Source: Martelella endophytica
Lineage (GTDB): Bacteria; Pseudomonadota; Alphaproteobacteria; Rhizobiales; Rhizobiaceae
Assembly (NCBI RefSeq): GCF_000960975.1
Contig: NZ_CP010803.1
Location: forward strand, 4,123,818 to 4,187,817
Direction: 5' to 3'
Length of the DNA stretch: 64,000 nucleotides
The notes below the pieces were generated by a model, which saw only the letters and a program-made list of their open reading frames with translations, did not search any database and was not told the origin of the DNA. The position numbers were made by a program, and so were the translations under genes. Shown one piece after another: positions 1-9,200 of this stretch. Every line of letters begins with the position of its first letter. Within the stretch, counting starts at the first letter, position 1.

Positions 1-207
1 GCCTCGGCCTTGCTCGGCAAGGTCAGCGATCGCACCTTCATGGGCGCCAATACCCGTGTCGAAGTCACGCTTGGCGACCGCCGCAGGCTCGTTGCCGATA
101 TGCCGAGCACCGATGCCCGCCATCTTCCAGACGGCGCCGAGATCGCGCTGAGTTTCAGGCCCGATCACGCGCATCTGGTCAAGGGTGATCCGGCGTCCGG
201 CCAGTGA
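1..207 (+). CDS. ABC transporter ATP-binding protein, C-terminal end (partial)
   Basis: The reading frame is open from the first base and stops at 205-207, so only about the last 68 residues are present. They look like the C-terminal TOBE-type beta-barrel domain of an importer ATPase of the PotA/FbpC/UgpC kind: FMGANTRVEV followed by a segment ending in ALSFRPDHAHLV. This domain usually binds regulatory ligands or stabilises the ATPase dimer. Walker motifs lie outside the window, so the substrate (polyamine, iron, sugar or other) cannot be inferred. The gene is convergent with the PQQ dehydrogenase gene. Confidence 0.75.
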   Translation, partial: ASALLGKVSDRTFMGANTRVEVTLGDRRRLVADMPSTDARHLPDGAEIALSFRPDHAHLVKGDPASGQ

Positions 208-236
208 CCGCCGGAGCTTTGCCCCAAACACAAAAA

Positions 237-260
237 GGCGCGGCCCCGGAGGGACGCGCC
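237..260 (-). terminator. GC hairpin, copy 1 of a 24-bp direct repeat; T-run on the minus strand
   Basis: The stem GGCGCG/CGCGCC closes a 12-nt loop. Read on the minus strand the hairpin is followed by TTTTTGTGTTT, which fits a rho-independent terminator for the PQQ dehydrogenase transcript arriving from the right. On the plus strand it is followed by TCAGTG and has no T-run. The same 24 bases recur at 470-493 in the same orientation. Confidence 0.55.
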
Positions 261-292
261 TCAGTGTGTTGACAAACCTTTCCTTAAACTCG

Positions 293-410
293 GCGTCATC
301 CTCGTGCTTGACACGAGGATCCAGGCAGTGTGGCAAGGGCGCGCGATAAGTCTTCGGCAATTCAATGCGTTAATCCGCCTGGATGCTCGGATCCAGTCCG
401 AGCATGACTC
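293..410. repeat. Palindromic intergenic element with 34-bp imperfect inverted arms
   Basis: Arm 293-326 and arm 377-410 are imperfect inverted repeats of each other, and both inner ends read GCCTGG or its complement CCAGGC. Each arm also folds on itself: CTCGTG/CACGAG at 301-317, and GCTCGGA/TCCGAGC in the second arm. Nested palindromes with GTCATCCTCG-like outer ends are common intergenic repeats in rhizobial genomes. I recognise the type but cannot assign a named family. There is no coding potential. Confidence 0.55.
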
Positions 411-469
411 CTGTGGGGAGGCTCGCGGCGGGATCAACATACGCCTCCAAGGGTTTGCCAGTGTTCTGA

Positions 470-500
470 GGCGCGGCCCCGGAGGGACGCGCCTTTTCTT
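470..500 (+). terminator. GC hairpin, copy 2 of the 24-bp repeat; T-run on the plus strand
   Basis: Bases 470-493 are identical to 237-260. Here the hairpin is followed on the plus strand by TTTTCTTT, so it suits a terminator for the ABC ATPase transcript arriving from the left. It has no T-run on the minus strand. Confidence 0.55.
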
Positions 501-518
501 TCGGCCAGATATCTCGAA

Positions 519-2957
519 CTAGTCGAGCATATAGGCAATGACCGAATCGCCTGGCGTGGTGCCGAGCGAGCCGTGGCCACCGGCTGCAATCACGATATAC
601 TGCTTGCCGTCTTCGCCGCGATAGGTCATCGGCGTGGCCTGGCCACCTGCCGGAAGGTGATGCTTCCACAGCGTATTGCCGGTCTTCATGTCATAGCCGC
701 GGATCGTGTCGTCGAGTGCGGCGCCTGAGAAGGCGACGCCACCGGCCGTCGTCAACAGGCCACCATGAGCGAGCATGCCCATCTCGAACGGGATCGGGAA
801 CTTCACCCCAGCGATCTTCTCGCCGGCGACCGTACCGTTGCGATACTTCCAGGCGGTCTTGCCGGTCGTGAGATCGACGCCGACGCGCACGCCCCATGGC
901 GGGGTATTGCACGGAAGTGCCAACACCGGCGATTCCATGTGCTTGATCGAGACCGCGTAAGGTCCGCCGAGGTTCTCGTTGCCGGGCTTCGATTCGCCGC
1001 CGGCACCGCCGGAGGAGAACATGCGCTTGTCGAGGTCGTCCTCGGGGCGCGGCACGAGGTGATAGACATAAGGCAGGAACTGCGGCGTCGCGATCATCCA
1101 CTTGTTGACCGGATCGACCGAGACCGAACCCCAGTTGAACACACCGATATTGCCCGGCCAGACGATCGAGCCGTCAATGGTCGGCGGCGTGAACGGATTG
1201 CCGTCATAACGGTTGGAGCGGAAGGTGGTGCGGCAGACCATCTGGTCGATCGGCGTGACGCCCCACATGTCGCTTTCCTTCAGCGGTGCCGGCGTGAAGG
1301 AGAGCGACGACATCGGCTGAATCGGCGACAGATTCTCGTTCGGAATGTCGGTTTCGGTCGAAACCTTCATTTCGTTGACCGGCAGGACCGGCTTGCCGTC
1401 GCGGCGGTCGAGAACCCAGACATTGCCGCCCTTGGTGGGCAGAACGACCGAAGGCACGTCCTCGCCATCATGCGGCAGCGTCATCAGCACCGGCTGGGAC
1501 GGATTATCGCGATCCCAGAGGTCATGGTAGGAGGTCTGGAACGTCCAGATCAGCCTGCCGGTCTTCAGGTCCAGCGCGGCGAGCGCATCGACGAAGCGCT
1601 GGTCTTCCTCCGAACGGAACACGCCGACCTGGTCGGGGCTCTTGTTGCCGAAGGGAATGTAGACCATGCCGAGGTTTTCATCGGCCGAAAGCTGCGTCCA
1701 GGCGACGGCCGAGTTCGGCTCGTAGAGTTCACCCGGCTCCAGCGGAGACGTGTCCTCCGGCTTGCCGGCATCGAACTTCCACACGACGTCGCCGGTGCGC
1801 ACGTCATAGGCGCGGATCACGCCCGACGGATTGTTTTCGTAGTAGTTGTCGGCAATGGCGCTGCCGAGGATCGCCAGATCCTCGGTGACAAGCGGGGCCG
1901 AGGTTTCCTGGTAGGTGGCGCGCTCAAGGTTGGGCATCTGCGCCTTGAGGTCGACGAAGCCCTGATCGCCAAACGTCTCGCAAAGCGCGCCGGTATCGGC
2001 GTTCATCGCGTAGAGGCGGGCATCGACGCTGGTGGCGATGATGCGGCGCGGGCATTCGGCAACGGCATCGGCAATCGCCTGGGCCTTTTCCGGATCCGTG
2101 CCAGCCGGAGCGACATAGCCGGTGGAGTCGTTATAGGAAACGCCACGGCAGGTCTGGTGCTGATACTGGCTGTCGCGCTCCATCATCGGGTCGAACTTCC
2201 ACACCAGCTTGCCGGTTTCCGGCTGCAGTGCTTCGACGATGTTGTGCGGGGTGCAGAAATAGAGCAGGCCGTTCACCTTGATCGGCGTCGCCTCGAAGGT
2301 GTACTCGCCCGAATCCTGGTCCGCCTGGCGCAGATCACCAGTGTGATATTCCCAGGCAACCTTCAGGTTCTTCACCGTGTCGGTGTTGATATCGTTCAGG
2401 GCCGAATAGCGCTGGCCGAGATTGGTGCCGCCATAAGCGACCCAGTCGTCGGCGGGATAGGCCACACCGGAGGGATCCGTCGAGGCGTCGGCGGAGGCCG
2501 TCTGCTGCGGGGCGAGATCACCCTTGAGCATGATCGGGTCCATGAACCAGGATACCACGCCGAGAACGACGATGACGGCAATGACGGCACGCAGCACGAA
2601 CGGTCCGTTGGAAAGCGCCGGCGACCAGAGCTTCGCGGGACGATCCTTGAGGCCACGCACCACGAAAGGCAGTGCCAGCCAGATGCCGAGGAAGGTGATC
2701 AGCGCGCCGCGCGGAATCCACTGCCACTTGTCGAAGCCGACTTCGTAGACTGTCCAGATGAAAGTGAGAACAAGGGTGAGAGCATAGATCCAAAGACCGG
2801 CCTGGCGGCGCAGCATCAGGAGAATGCCGGAAATGGTGAGCCCGAGGCCCATGATAACGTAGAAAGGCGTGCCGCCGACAAGGGCAAGCTTGCATCCGAA
2901 GTAGAGGATGACAAGGCCCAGCAGAGCGGCAACAGCCCCACTGATACGAGAAATCAT
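519..2957 (-). CDS. gcd: Membrane-bound PQQ-dependent dehydrogenase, glucose/quinate/shikimate family
   Basis: This 812-residue protein matches the architecture and length of membrane glucose dehydrogenase (about 800). Five hydrophobic segments fill residues 8-140, then an eight-bladed PQQ propeller begins near residue 165. Recognisable family motifs are HTGD (205-208), FEATPIKV, CTPHN with its His at 238, HDLWDRDNPSQP with the catalytic-type Asp near 479, and PTKGGNVWVLDRR with the PQQ-contacting Lys near 509. The family oxidises aldoses (or quinate) in the periplasm and passes electrons to ubiquinone. Glucose versus quinate specificity cannot be settled here, so the gcd symbol is provisional. 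AAAGGA precedes the ATG at a good distance. No PQQ biosynthesis gene is in the window. Confidence 0.9.
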   Translation of the reverse strand: MISRISGAVAALLGLVILYFGCKLALVGGTPFYVIMGLGLTISGILLMLRRQAGLWIYALTLVLTFIWTVYEVGFDKWQWIPRGALITFLGIWLALPFVVRGLKDRPAKLWSPALSNGPFVLRAVIAVIVVLGVVSWFMDPIMLKGDLAPQQTASADASTDPSGVAYPADDWVAYGGTNLGQRYSALNDINTDTVKNLKVAWEYHTGDLRQADQDSGEYTFEATPIKVNGLLYFCTPHNIVEALQPETGKLVWKFDPMMERDSQYQHQTCRGVSYNDSTGYVAPAGTDPEKAQAIADAVAECPRRIIATSVDARLYAMNADTGALCETFGDQGFVDLKAQMPNLERATYQETSAPLVTEDLAILGSAIADNYYENNPSGVIRAYDVRTGDVVWKFDAGKPEDTSPLEPGELYEPNSAVAWTQLSADENLGMVYIPFGNKSPDQVGVFRSEEDQRFVDALAALDLKTGRLIWTFQTSYHDLWDRDNPSQPVLMTLPHDGEDVPSVVLPTKGGNVWVLDRRDGKPVLPVNEMKVSTETDIPNENLSPIQPMSSLSFTPAPLKESDMWGVTPIDQMVCRTTFRSNRYDGNPFTPPTIDGSIVWPGNIGVFNWGSVSVDPVNKWMIATPQFLPYVYHLVPRPEDDLDKRMFSSGGAGGESKPGNENLGGPYAVSIKHMESPVLALPCNTPPWGVRVGVDLTTGKTAWKYRNGTVAGEKIAGVKFPIPFEMGMLAHGGLLTTAGGVAFSGAALDDTIRGYDMKTGNTLWKHHLPAGGQATPMTYRGEDGKQYIVIAAGGHGSLGTTPGDSVIAYMLD

Positions 2958-3180
2958 TGATTATATCCTTTGTCAGGATTTGATGATCATCAATTGATGG
3001 AAGCGCCGGGAGGAAGCGCTTTAGAATGGCTGGGAGGAGCCACTTCTCGTCATTTATCCCTGTATAATGCAGGCTTCAAGCAACCAAAGGTAGCGTAAAC
3101 GCTGTGTTCACACCGCCGAGGCAACGGTCGACACTTTTGACGCTCGTCAAAAAAGACATTGCAGCGGTGCCCAAACAGAT

Positions 3181-3210
3181 CCAGGGCCGGAACGAAGGTC
3201 CCGGCCCTGG
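3181..3210 (-). terminator. Stem-loop downstream of the giant autotransporter gene
   Basis: A perfect 10-bp stem, CCAGGGCCGG/CCGGCCCTGG, closes a 10-nt loop 28 bases after the autotransporter stop codon. There is no clear T-run on either strand, so intrinsic termination is only probable. Confidence 0.45.
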
Positions 3211-3237
3211 TTTGTGCGGTCTCGCTTATGCGGCGCC

Positions 3238-6200
3238 TCAGAAGTCGTACGAGAACCGCAACATGCCGGAATTACTCGACGTGTTTTCCGAGAAGGCTCC
3301 GTCATATTCGGCGCGCAGATGCATGCCGTTGCCGAGATTGGTCAGTTCCGCGCCAAGGCTGATCCGGCCGAAGACACCATCCATCGGCAGGGTGACATCG
3401 AAGGTCCCTGCTCCGGCTGGCGCCGCGGTGAAGCGGGCCTTCGTGGTCCAGTCGTCACGCGACGAGAAGGTCACGCCCGCCCGCGCATAGCCGCGCAGCT
3501 GGTAGGTCTCCGACAGGGCGAAGCGCGATCCGATCTCGAAGGAGGGCGATGCCATGATTGCCCACTGATCGCTGTCGTCCACCGTCTGGTTGAAGACGCC
3601 CGCCCCGGTTTCGGTGTAGCCGCCGGCATTGGCGTAGATCAGGTCGATATCGACATAGGGCTTCGCATAGAAGCTGTCCTGCGCGAAGGTGTAGGCCACG
3701 CGCCCGCGGGCGGCGAAGGTCGACACGTCGCTAGAGCTTGTCGCCAGCCCACCTGCCGAGCCGAGGATCGACTGGCGGCTGTTGTCGAACGAGCCGTAGC
3801 TGCCGGAAAGCGCGCCGGCGAACGTCCAGGGGCCCGGATTGTATTTGAGGCTTGCCCCGACCGCGAAGGTGTCGCCGTTGACCGAGGTGCGGCCGTCCGC
3901 GCCGTTGATGTTGCTGTTCTCGTAAGCGGCCGTCAGCCCCATGAAAAGATCATCGGCAATGGCGAACTGTCCGCCAAGCGCATAGCTATAGGTGGTATCG
4001 TCATAGCCGCTGACGCCATCGATCGTGCCCTGATTGAAGCGCTGGCCGCCGAACTGCGCCCAGATGCATTCCGTCTGGACAATCATCGCCGTCGGGCCGT
4101 CGAAGACCGGGCAGCTCATCAGCCGGTCGAGACGCTGCTGCGCCATCGAGGCCGACTGCGCCGCGGGCACCGCCGGCATTGGCGAATGGATTGCGTCGAT
4201 GGCATTGGCAAGTCCGCCGCCGCCGGCCCTGGCGAGCTCGGCAAACGCCGTGCCGAAGCCCTCGCCGCCCGCGTCCCAGACCCTCTGGAAATAGTTGGCG
4301 ATGCGGGCGCGGTTACCGGTCAGGCCGAAGCGCGAGCCGTCGAAGTCGGCATCCACCGACAAGGCCAGCGAGGAGCCCTCCTCCAGAACCCGGTAAGTGA
4401 AGATGTCATGCAGCTTGCCAGTCAGCGTACCGGTGCGCGCGCCATCCACCGTGAGGAAGGACAGCTTGCGCGGCAGAAGCGAGATCGGCGCGACGTCGAG
4501 CGTGCCCGAAAGCGTCGCATCCTGCTGGAGGATGAGCTGGTCGATCCTGTTGTTCTCGAAATCGGCATCGACCACCAGCGTGCCGCTGTCTTCCTGCCGG
4601 AAGTCACCGGTCACGCGGGTCTCGCCGATGCCGTTCTCGTCGCCGACGAAGAGCTGGCCGTGGTTGACCACATTGGCCTGCAGCGTTTGCGCGCCCCGGC
4701 TTATGCCGAAATTGTTGAAGGTGCCGGCGTTGTAGGGCACAGCGATGAACGCGGTCGAGGCGAAACTCTGAGTCGCAAGGTCATATTCATCGCCAGCGCC
4801 CGAGCCGTTGCCGTCGGCGTTTTCCAGCAGGACATCGCCAGCCACGACGCCGTAGCTGTAGATGTCGAGCCTGCTGCCGTCGGCCGACGACCTGTCGCCG
4901 ACGAAACGGACCGCCGTGCCGGAATAGGCGCTGACCATGGCCCCGTTATCGACGAGCAGCACGTTATCGCGTCCGCCGCTGACGAACACGCCGGCGCCCT
5001 GATTGGTGCCGCCGCCGACCGTGCCGCCAACCTCGATGCTGATCGTGCCGAGATCGGACGCATCGGTGCTGGCAGCGCCCTGGCTCTGCGCGAAAATGCC
5101 GATGCCGTTCGAACCGATCGCGTTGATCTCGCCGCTCTGGACCACGTTGACATCGCCGCCGTGACCATCGCCGAACAGGCTGGTCGAGCCCGCGAACGCG
5201 CCGGAACTGTCGCCGCCGAACCCGCCGCCGCCGCCGATCGACTGCGCGACGATGCCGAAAGCGTCGACGCCGGAGACGTTGATCGTGCCGTCGAACTGAA
5301 CGCCGACATCGCCGCCGTCGCCGCTGCCCTCGATACTGTCGAACTTGCGGTCGAGCGAGAGCGTCGAGGTGGTCGCGTCGCCGGCAATGCCGCCGCCGCC
5401 GCCGACCGACTGGGCGACGATGGCATGCGCGCCGCTGCCATTGGTTTCGATATAGCTGCCATTGCCGGAGATGATGGTGACATCGCCGCCATCGCCGCCG
5501 GCCCCGCCAAGGCCGCCAAGCCCGAGCGACAGGATGACATCGGACGCGCCGACCGCGCCGATGCCGCCGCCACCGCCGACCGACTGGGCGAGCACGCCGA
5601 AGGCGCGGCTGCCATTGGTGGTGATGTTGAGGCCGGACTGTATGTTGACATCGCCGCCATGAGCGCTGCTTCCGCCCGTTCCGCCGACCTGCAGCTGCAG
5701 CGTCGCATCACGCAGGCGATAGGAATCCTGTCCGCTGCCGATCGCGCCGAGCCCGCCGCCGCCGCCGACCGACTGGGCAATGAGGCCGATCGCGTCATTG
5801 CCATAGGTCGCGATGTTGGCCGTGCCGCCATTGACGGTGACGGTGTCGCCATCGGACCCCTCCCCGCCATCGCCGCCGAAATTGGCGCCGAGCACCAGCG
5901 CGCCGAAGGGATTGTCGGTCGCATCGCCGCCGACACCGCCGCCGCCGCCGATCGATTGCAGCAATGCCCCATGGGCCATCACGCCGTTGGTGACGATCGC
6001 ATTGGCGTTTTCGAAACTCGCCGTCACCGTGCCGCCATCGCCGCCGTCGCCGCCCGTGCCGCCGAGCAGAAGGTTGGCTTCGCCGGTCACCCGCCCGCCG
6101 GGGATTGTCGCCGCGCCGCCGAGGCCGCCGCCGCCGCCGATCGACTGGGCCATGATGCCGATCGCGTGATCACCGTAGGTGCCGATCGAGCCGCCGAAGG

Positions 6201-9200
6201 TGAGATCAATCGCGCCGCCAACACCGCCGGTACCGCCCGCGCCGCCGATGCCGACATTGCCCTGATAGGTCTGGTAAAGCAGCGAGAGGTTGGAGCCCGC
6301 CGCGACATCATTGCCGGCAACCGAGCCGCCGATGCCGCCCCCGCCACCGATCGACTGCGCCGCGATGCCGATGGAGCCGACGCCGGTCGTCGTGATTGTG
6401 CCATAGTCGGAAATCGTCACGTCGGAGCCGTCGCCGCCGAGGCCGCCCTTCAGCCCGAGCGTCATGGACAGCGAGCCGGTCACCGTCATCGGCGTTCCGC
6501 TAACGCCGACCTTGCCGGAAATGCCGAAGGCGCTGCCCTGCGAGGTGCCGCCGCCGCCGCCAATCGACTGCGCCACGATGCCGTGGGAATTGTCGCCCGA
6601 GGTTGCGACGCCGGCGCCATTGGCGAGCGTCACCGTGACATAGTCGCCATCGCCGCCCGCGCCGCCATCGCCGCCGAGCTGCTTCTTGCCGGTGAAGCCG
6701 GCGAGGCCGAACGAGGCCGAGGCCCCTGTCGAGGCCCGGCCGGCATTGCCGCCGCCGCCGCCGATCGATTGCGCCACGATGCCATCGGCATTGTTGCCGC
6801 TGGTTGTGACCGAGGCCGTGTCGTTGAGCGCCACCGTGACGGTGTCGCCCTCGCCGCCGGACCCGCCCTGGCTGCCGAGCGTCTCGCCGAAGGATGCGGT
6901 AAGCACGCCGGCGCCGAGGCCGCTGGTCATGGCATAGGTCCAGGAATTGCCGCCGGTGCCCCCGCCGCCGCCGATCGACTGGGCGAGAATGCCGTGCGAG
7001 CCGTCGCCGCCGGTCACGACGCCGGTCGCGCCGTTGAGTTCGACATCGACATCGCCGCCCTTGCCGGCCGCGCCGCCGTCGCCGCCCGCAGACAGGGTAA
7101 AGCTCATCGAAACCGGCACTTCGACCGGAATGACCTGGGCAATCGCCGCGGACATGGCCCGCCCGCCGATGCCGCCGCCGCCGCCGATGGATTGCGCGAT
7201 GATGCCGATCGAATCCGAGGCGTCGTCGCCGGCCGCGCCGGTGGAAATCAGGCTGTCGGTCAGACTGACATTGACGCGGTCGCCGTCGCCGCCCTCTCCG
7301 CCCGTGCCGCCAAGCGAGAATGTCGAGGCGAAGACCAGTGATTCATCCGCGCCATAGGCCGCGCCGCCAATGCCGCCACCGCCGCCGATCGACTGGGCGA
7401 CAATGCCGTTGGCATTGGAGCCGAGCGTCGAGGCCTGCAGATTGCCGAAGGCGACATCGACCCTGCCGCCGGTGCTGCCGTCGCCGGCATCGCCGCCGAC
7501 CGTCAGCTGCGCCACCGTCAGAACGGCCTCGCTCACCGCATTGCCGCCGGTGCCCCCGCCGCCGCCAATGGACTGGGCGAGAATGGCCGAGGCATTGTCG
7601 CCAGCGGTGCTGACGAGCGGCGCGCCGGTATAGGCCCCGGTGTCGAGATTGCGGTTGCCGACGGAGACATGGCCGCCATCGCCGCCGATCCCGCCGCTGC
7701 CACCGACGCCAACGCCGATCAGCACGCCGAAATCGAGCACATCGCCGCCATCGCCGCCGCCGCCGCCGATCGACTGGGCGGAAAGGCCATAGGAGAAATC
7801 GCCGCCGGTATAGATCGAGCTGTCTTCGAGGAAGGCCTGCACTTCGCCGGCATCGCCGCCCTCGCCGCCCTGGCCGCCGACGGAAATCAGGCCGAAGCCG
7901 CCCGCCCCCGCGCCGCCGCCGCCGCCGATCGATTGCGCCAGGATGCCTGTCGAGGCGTCGCGGTTGGTCTGCACGGAACCGCGATTATAGACCTGCACGA
8001 GGCCCCCGGCCCCGCCGCCGCCGCCGGTTCCGCCGACGATGAGCTTGCCGCCGCCAAGCGTGCCGGCAGCACCCCCGCCGCCGCTGATCGACTGGGCAAT
8101 GATGCCGCGTGAACCATAACCGAAGGTGGCGATGGTACCGGTATTGGTGACCGAGACATCGCCGCCATTGCCGCCAAGGCCGCCATCGCCGCCGAGACTG
8201 ATGATCGAGGCGACCGGCAGGTCGCCGGCCCCGCCGCTCCCGGCGATCGACTGGACCAGCATGCCGGGCGCCAGATTGCCGGAGGTATAGAGGAGGCCGA
8301 CATTGGTTGCGGTGATCGCGCCGCCGTCGCCGCCCTGGCCGCCCGCGCCGCCGGCCCCGAGCACGGTGATGAAATCGCCGCCGGTGCCCCCGCCGCCGCC
8401 GATCGACTGCAGCGCGATCGCCGCGGAATAATCGCCGGAGGTCTCCGTTGCCGTGCCGCTGTCAGCCGTGAAGGTAATGCGCCCGCCATTGCCGCCGACG
8501 CCCCCGCCGCCGGTCTGTCCCACAAGCGCGGTGTTGTCGCCGCCATCGCCGCCGGTCCCGCCGATCGACTGGGCAAGGAAGCCATAGGCGGAGGTTCCCG
8601 AGGTGGTGATCGTCGCGGTATCGTAGATGCCGACGGAAACGCGGCCGCCATTGCCGCCATCGCCGCCGGAACTGTCGCGCGAGCCATCCTCGCCATCGCC
8701 GCCGTCGCCGCCCCGGCTCATCAGGACAACGCCCGAGATTTCCTCGCCCTGGGTCGAGATCCCGGCGCTGCCGCTGAGTTCGGCCTTGCTGATGCCCGCG
8801 ACATCGCCGCTCGTGTCGCCGGCATTGGCGCCGTTGCCGCCCTTGTTGCTGCCGGGCGCCTTGCCGCCGTCGCCGCCCTGGCTGATGGCGACCACCGCGC
8901 CGGAAAGCCCGTCGACGTGGTTGTCGGAGACGATATGGATATCGTTGTTGACGTAGACCTCGACCTGGTAGCCGGCCTCTCCCTTGCCGCCCTCATCGCT
9001 GTTGTCTTCGGAATCGCGGCCATCGCCGCCCTTGCTCAGCGCGTAGATGCCGCGCACGCCGTCATCGGAGCCGTTGTGGTCGTTCCAGTAGATGTCGATC
9101 GTGCCGTTATTGGTGACGACGATATTGCCGCCCGTGCCGCCATTGCCATTATCATGGCCGCCCTTGTTGCCTTCGGCGATCGCGGCAATGCCCCAGCCGA

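Noticed and set aside
765..2960. A 731-codon open frame on the plus strand, antisense to the PQQ dehydrogenase
   Set aside because: It is rich in Arg, His and Ala and covers the dehydrogenase gene completely, as expected from high GC at third codon positions. The minus-strand protein has clear family motifs.
3214..7341. A 1375-codon open frame on the plus strand, antisense to the giant autotransporter
   Set aside because: Its Ala/Asp/Arg-rich repeats (AAAADRL) are the exact complement of the GGC-rich Gly repeats. Such repeats lack stop codons on the other strand. There is no domain and no independent start signal.
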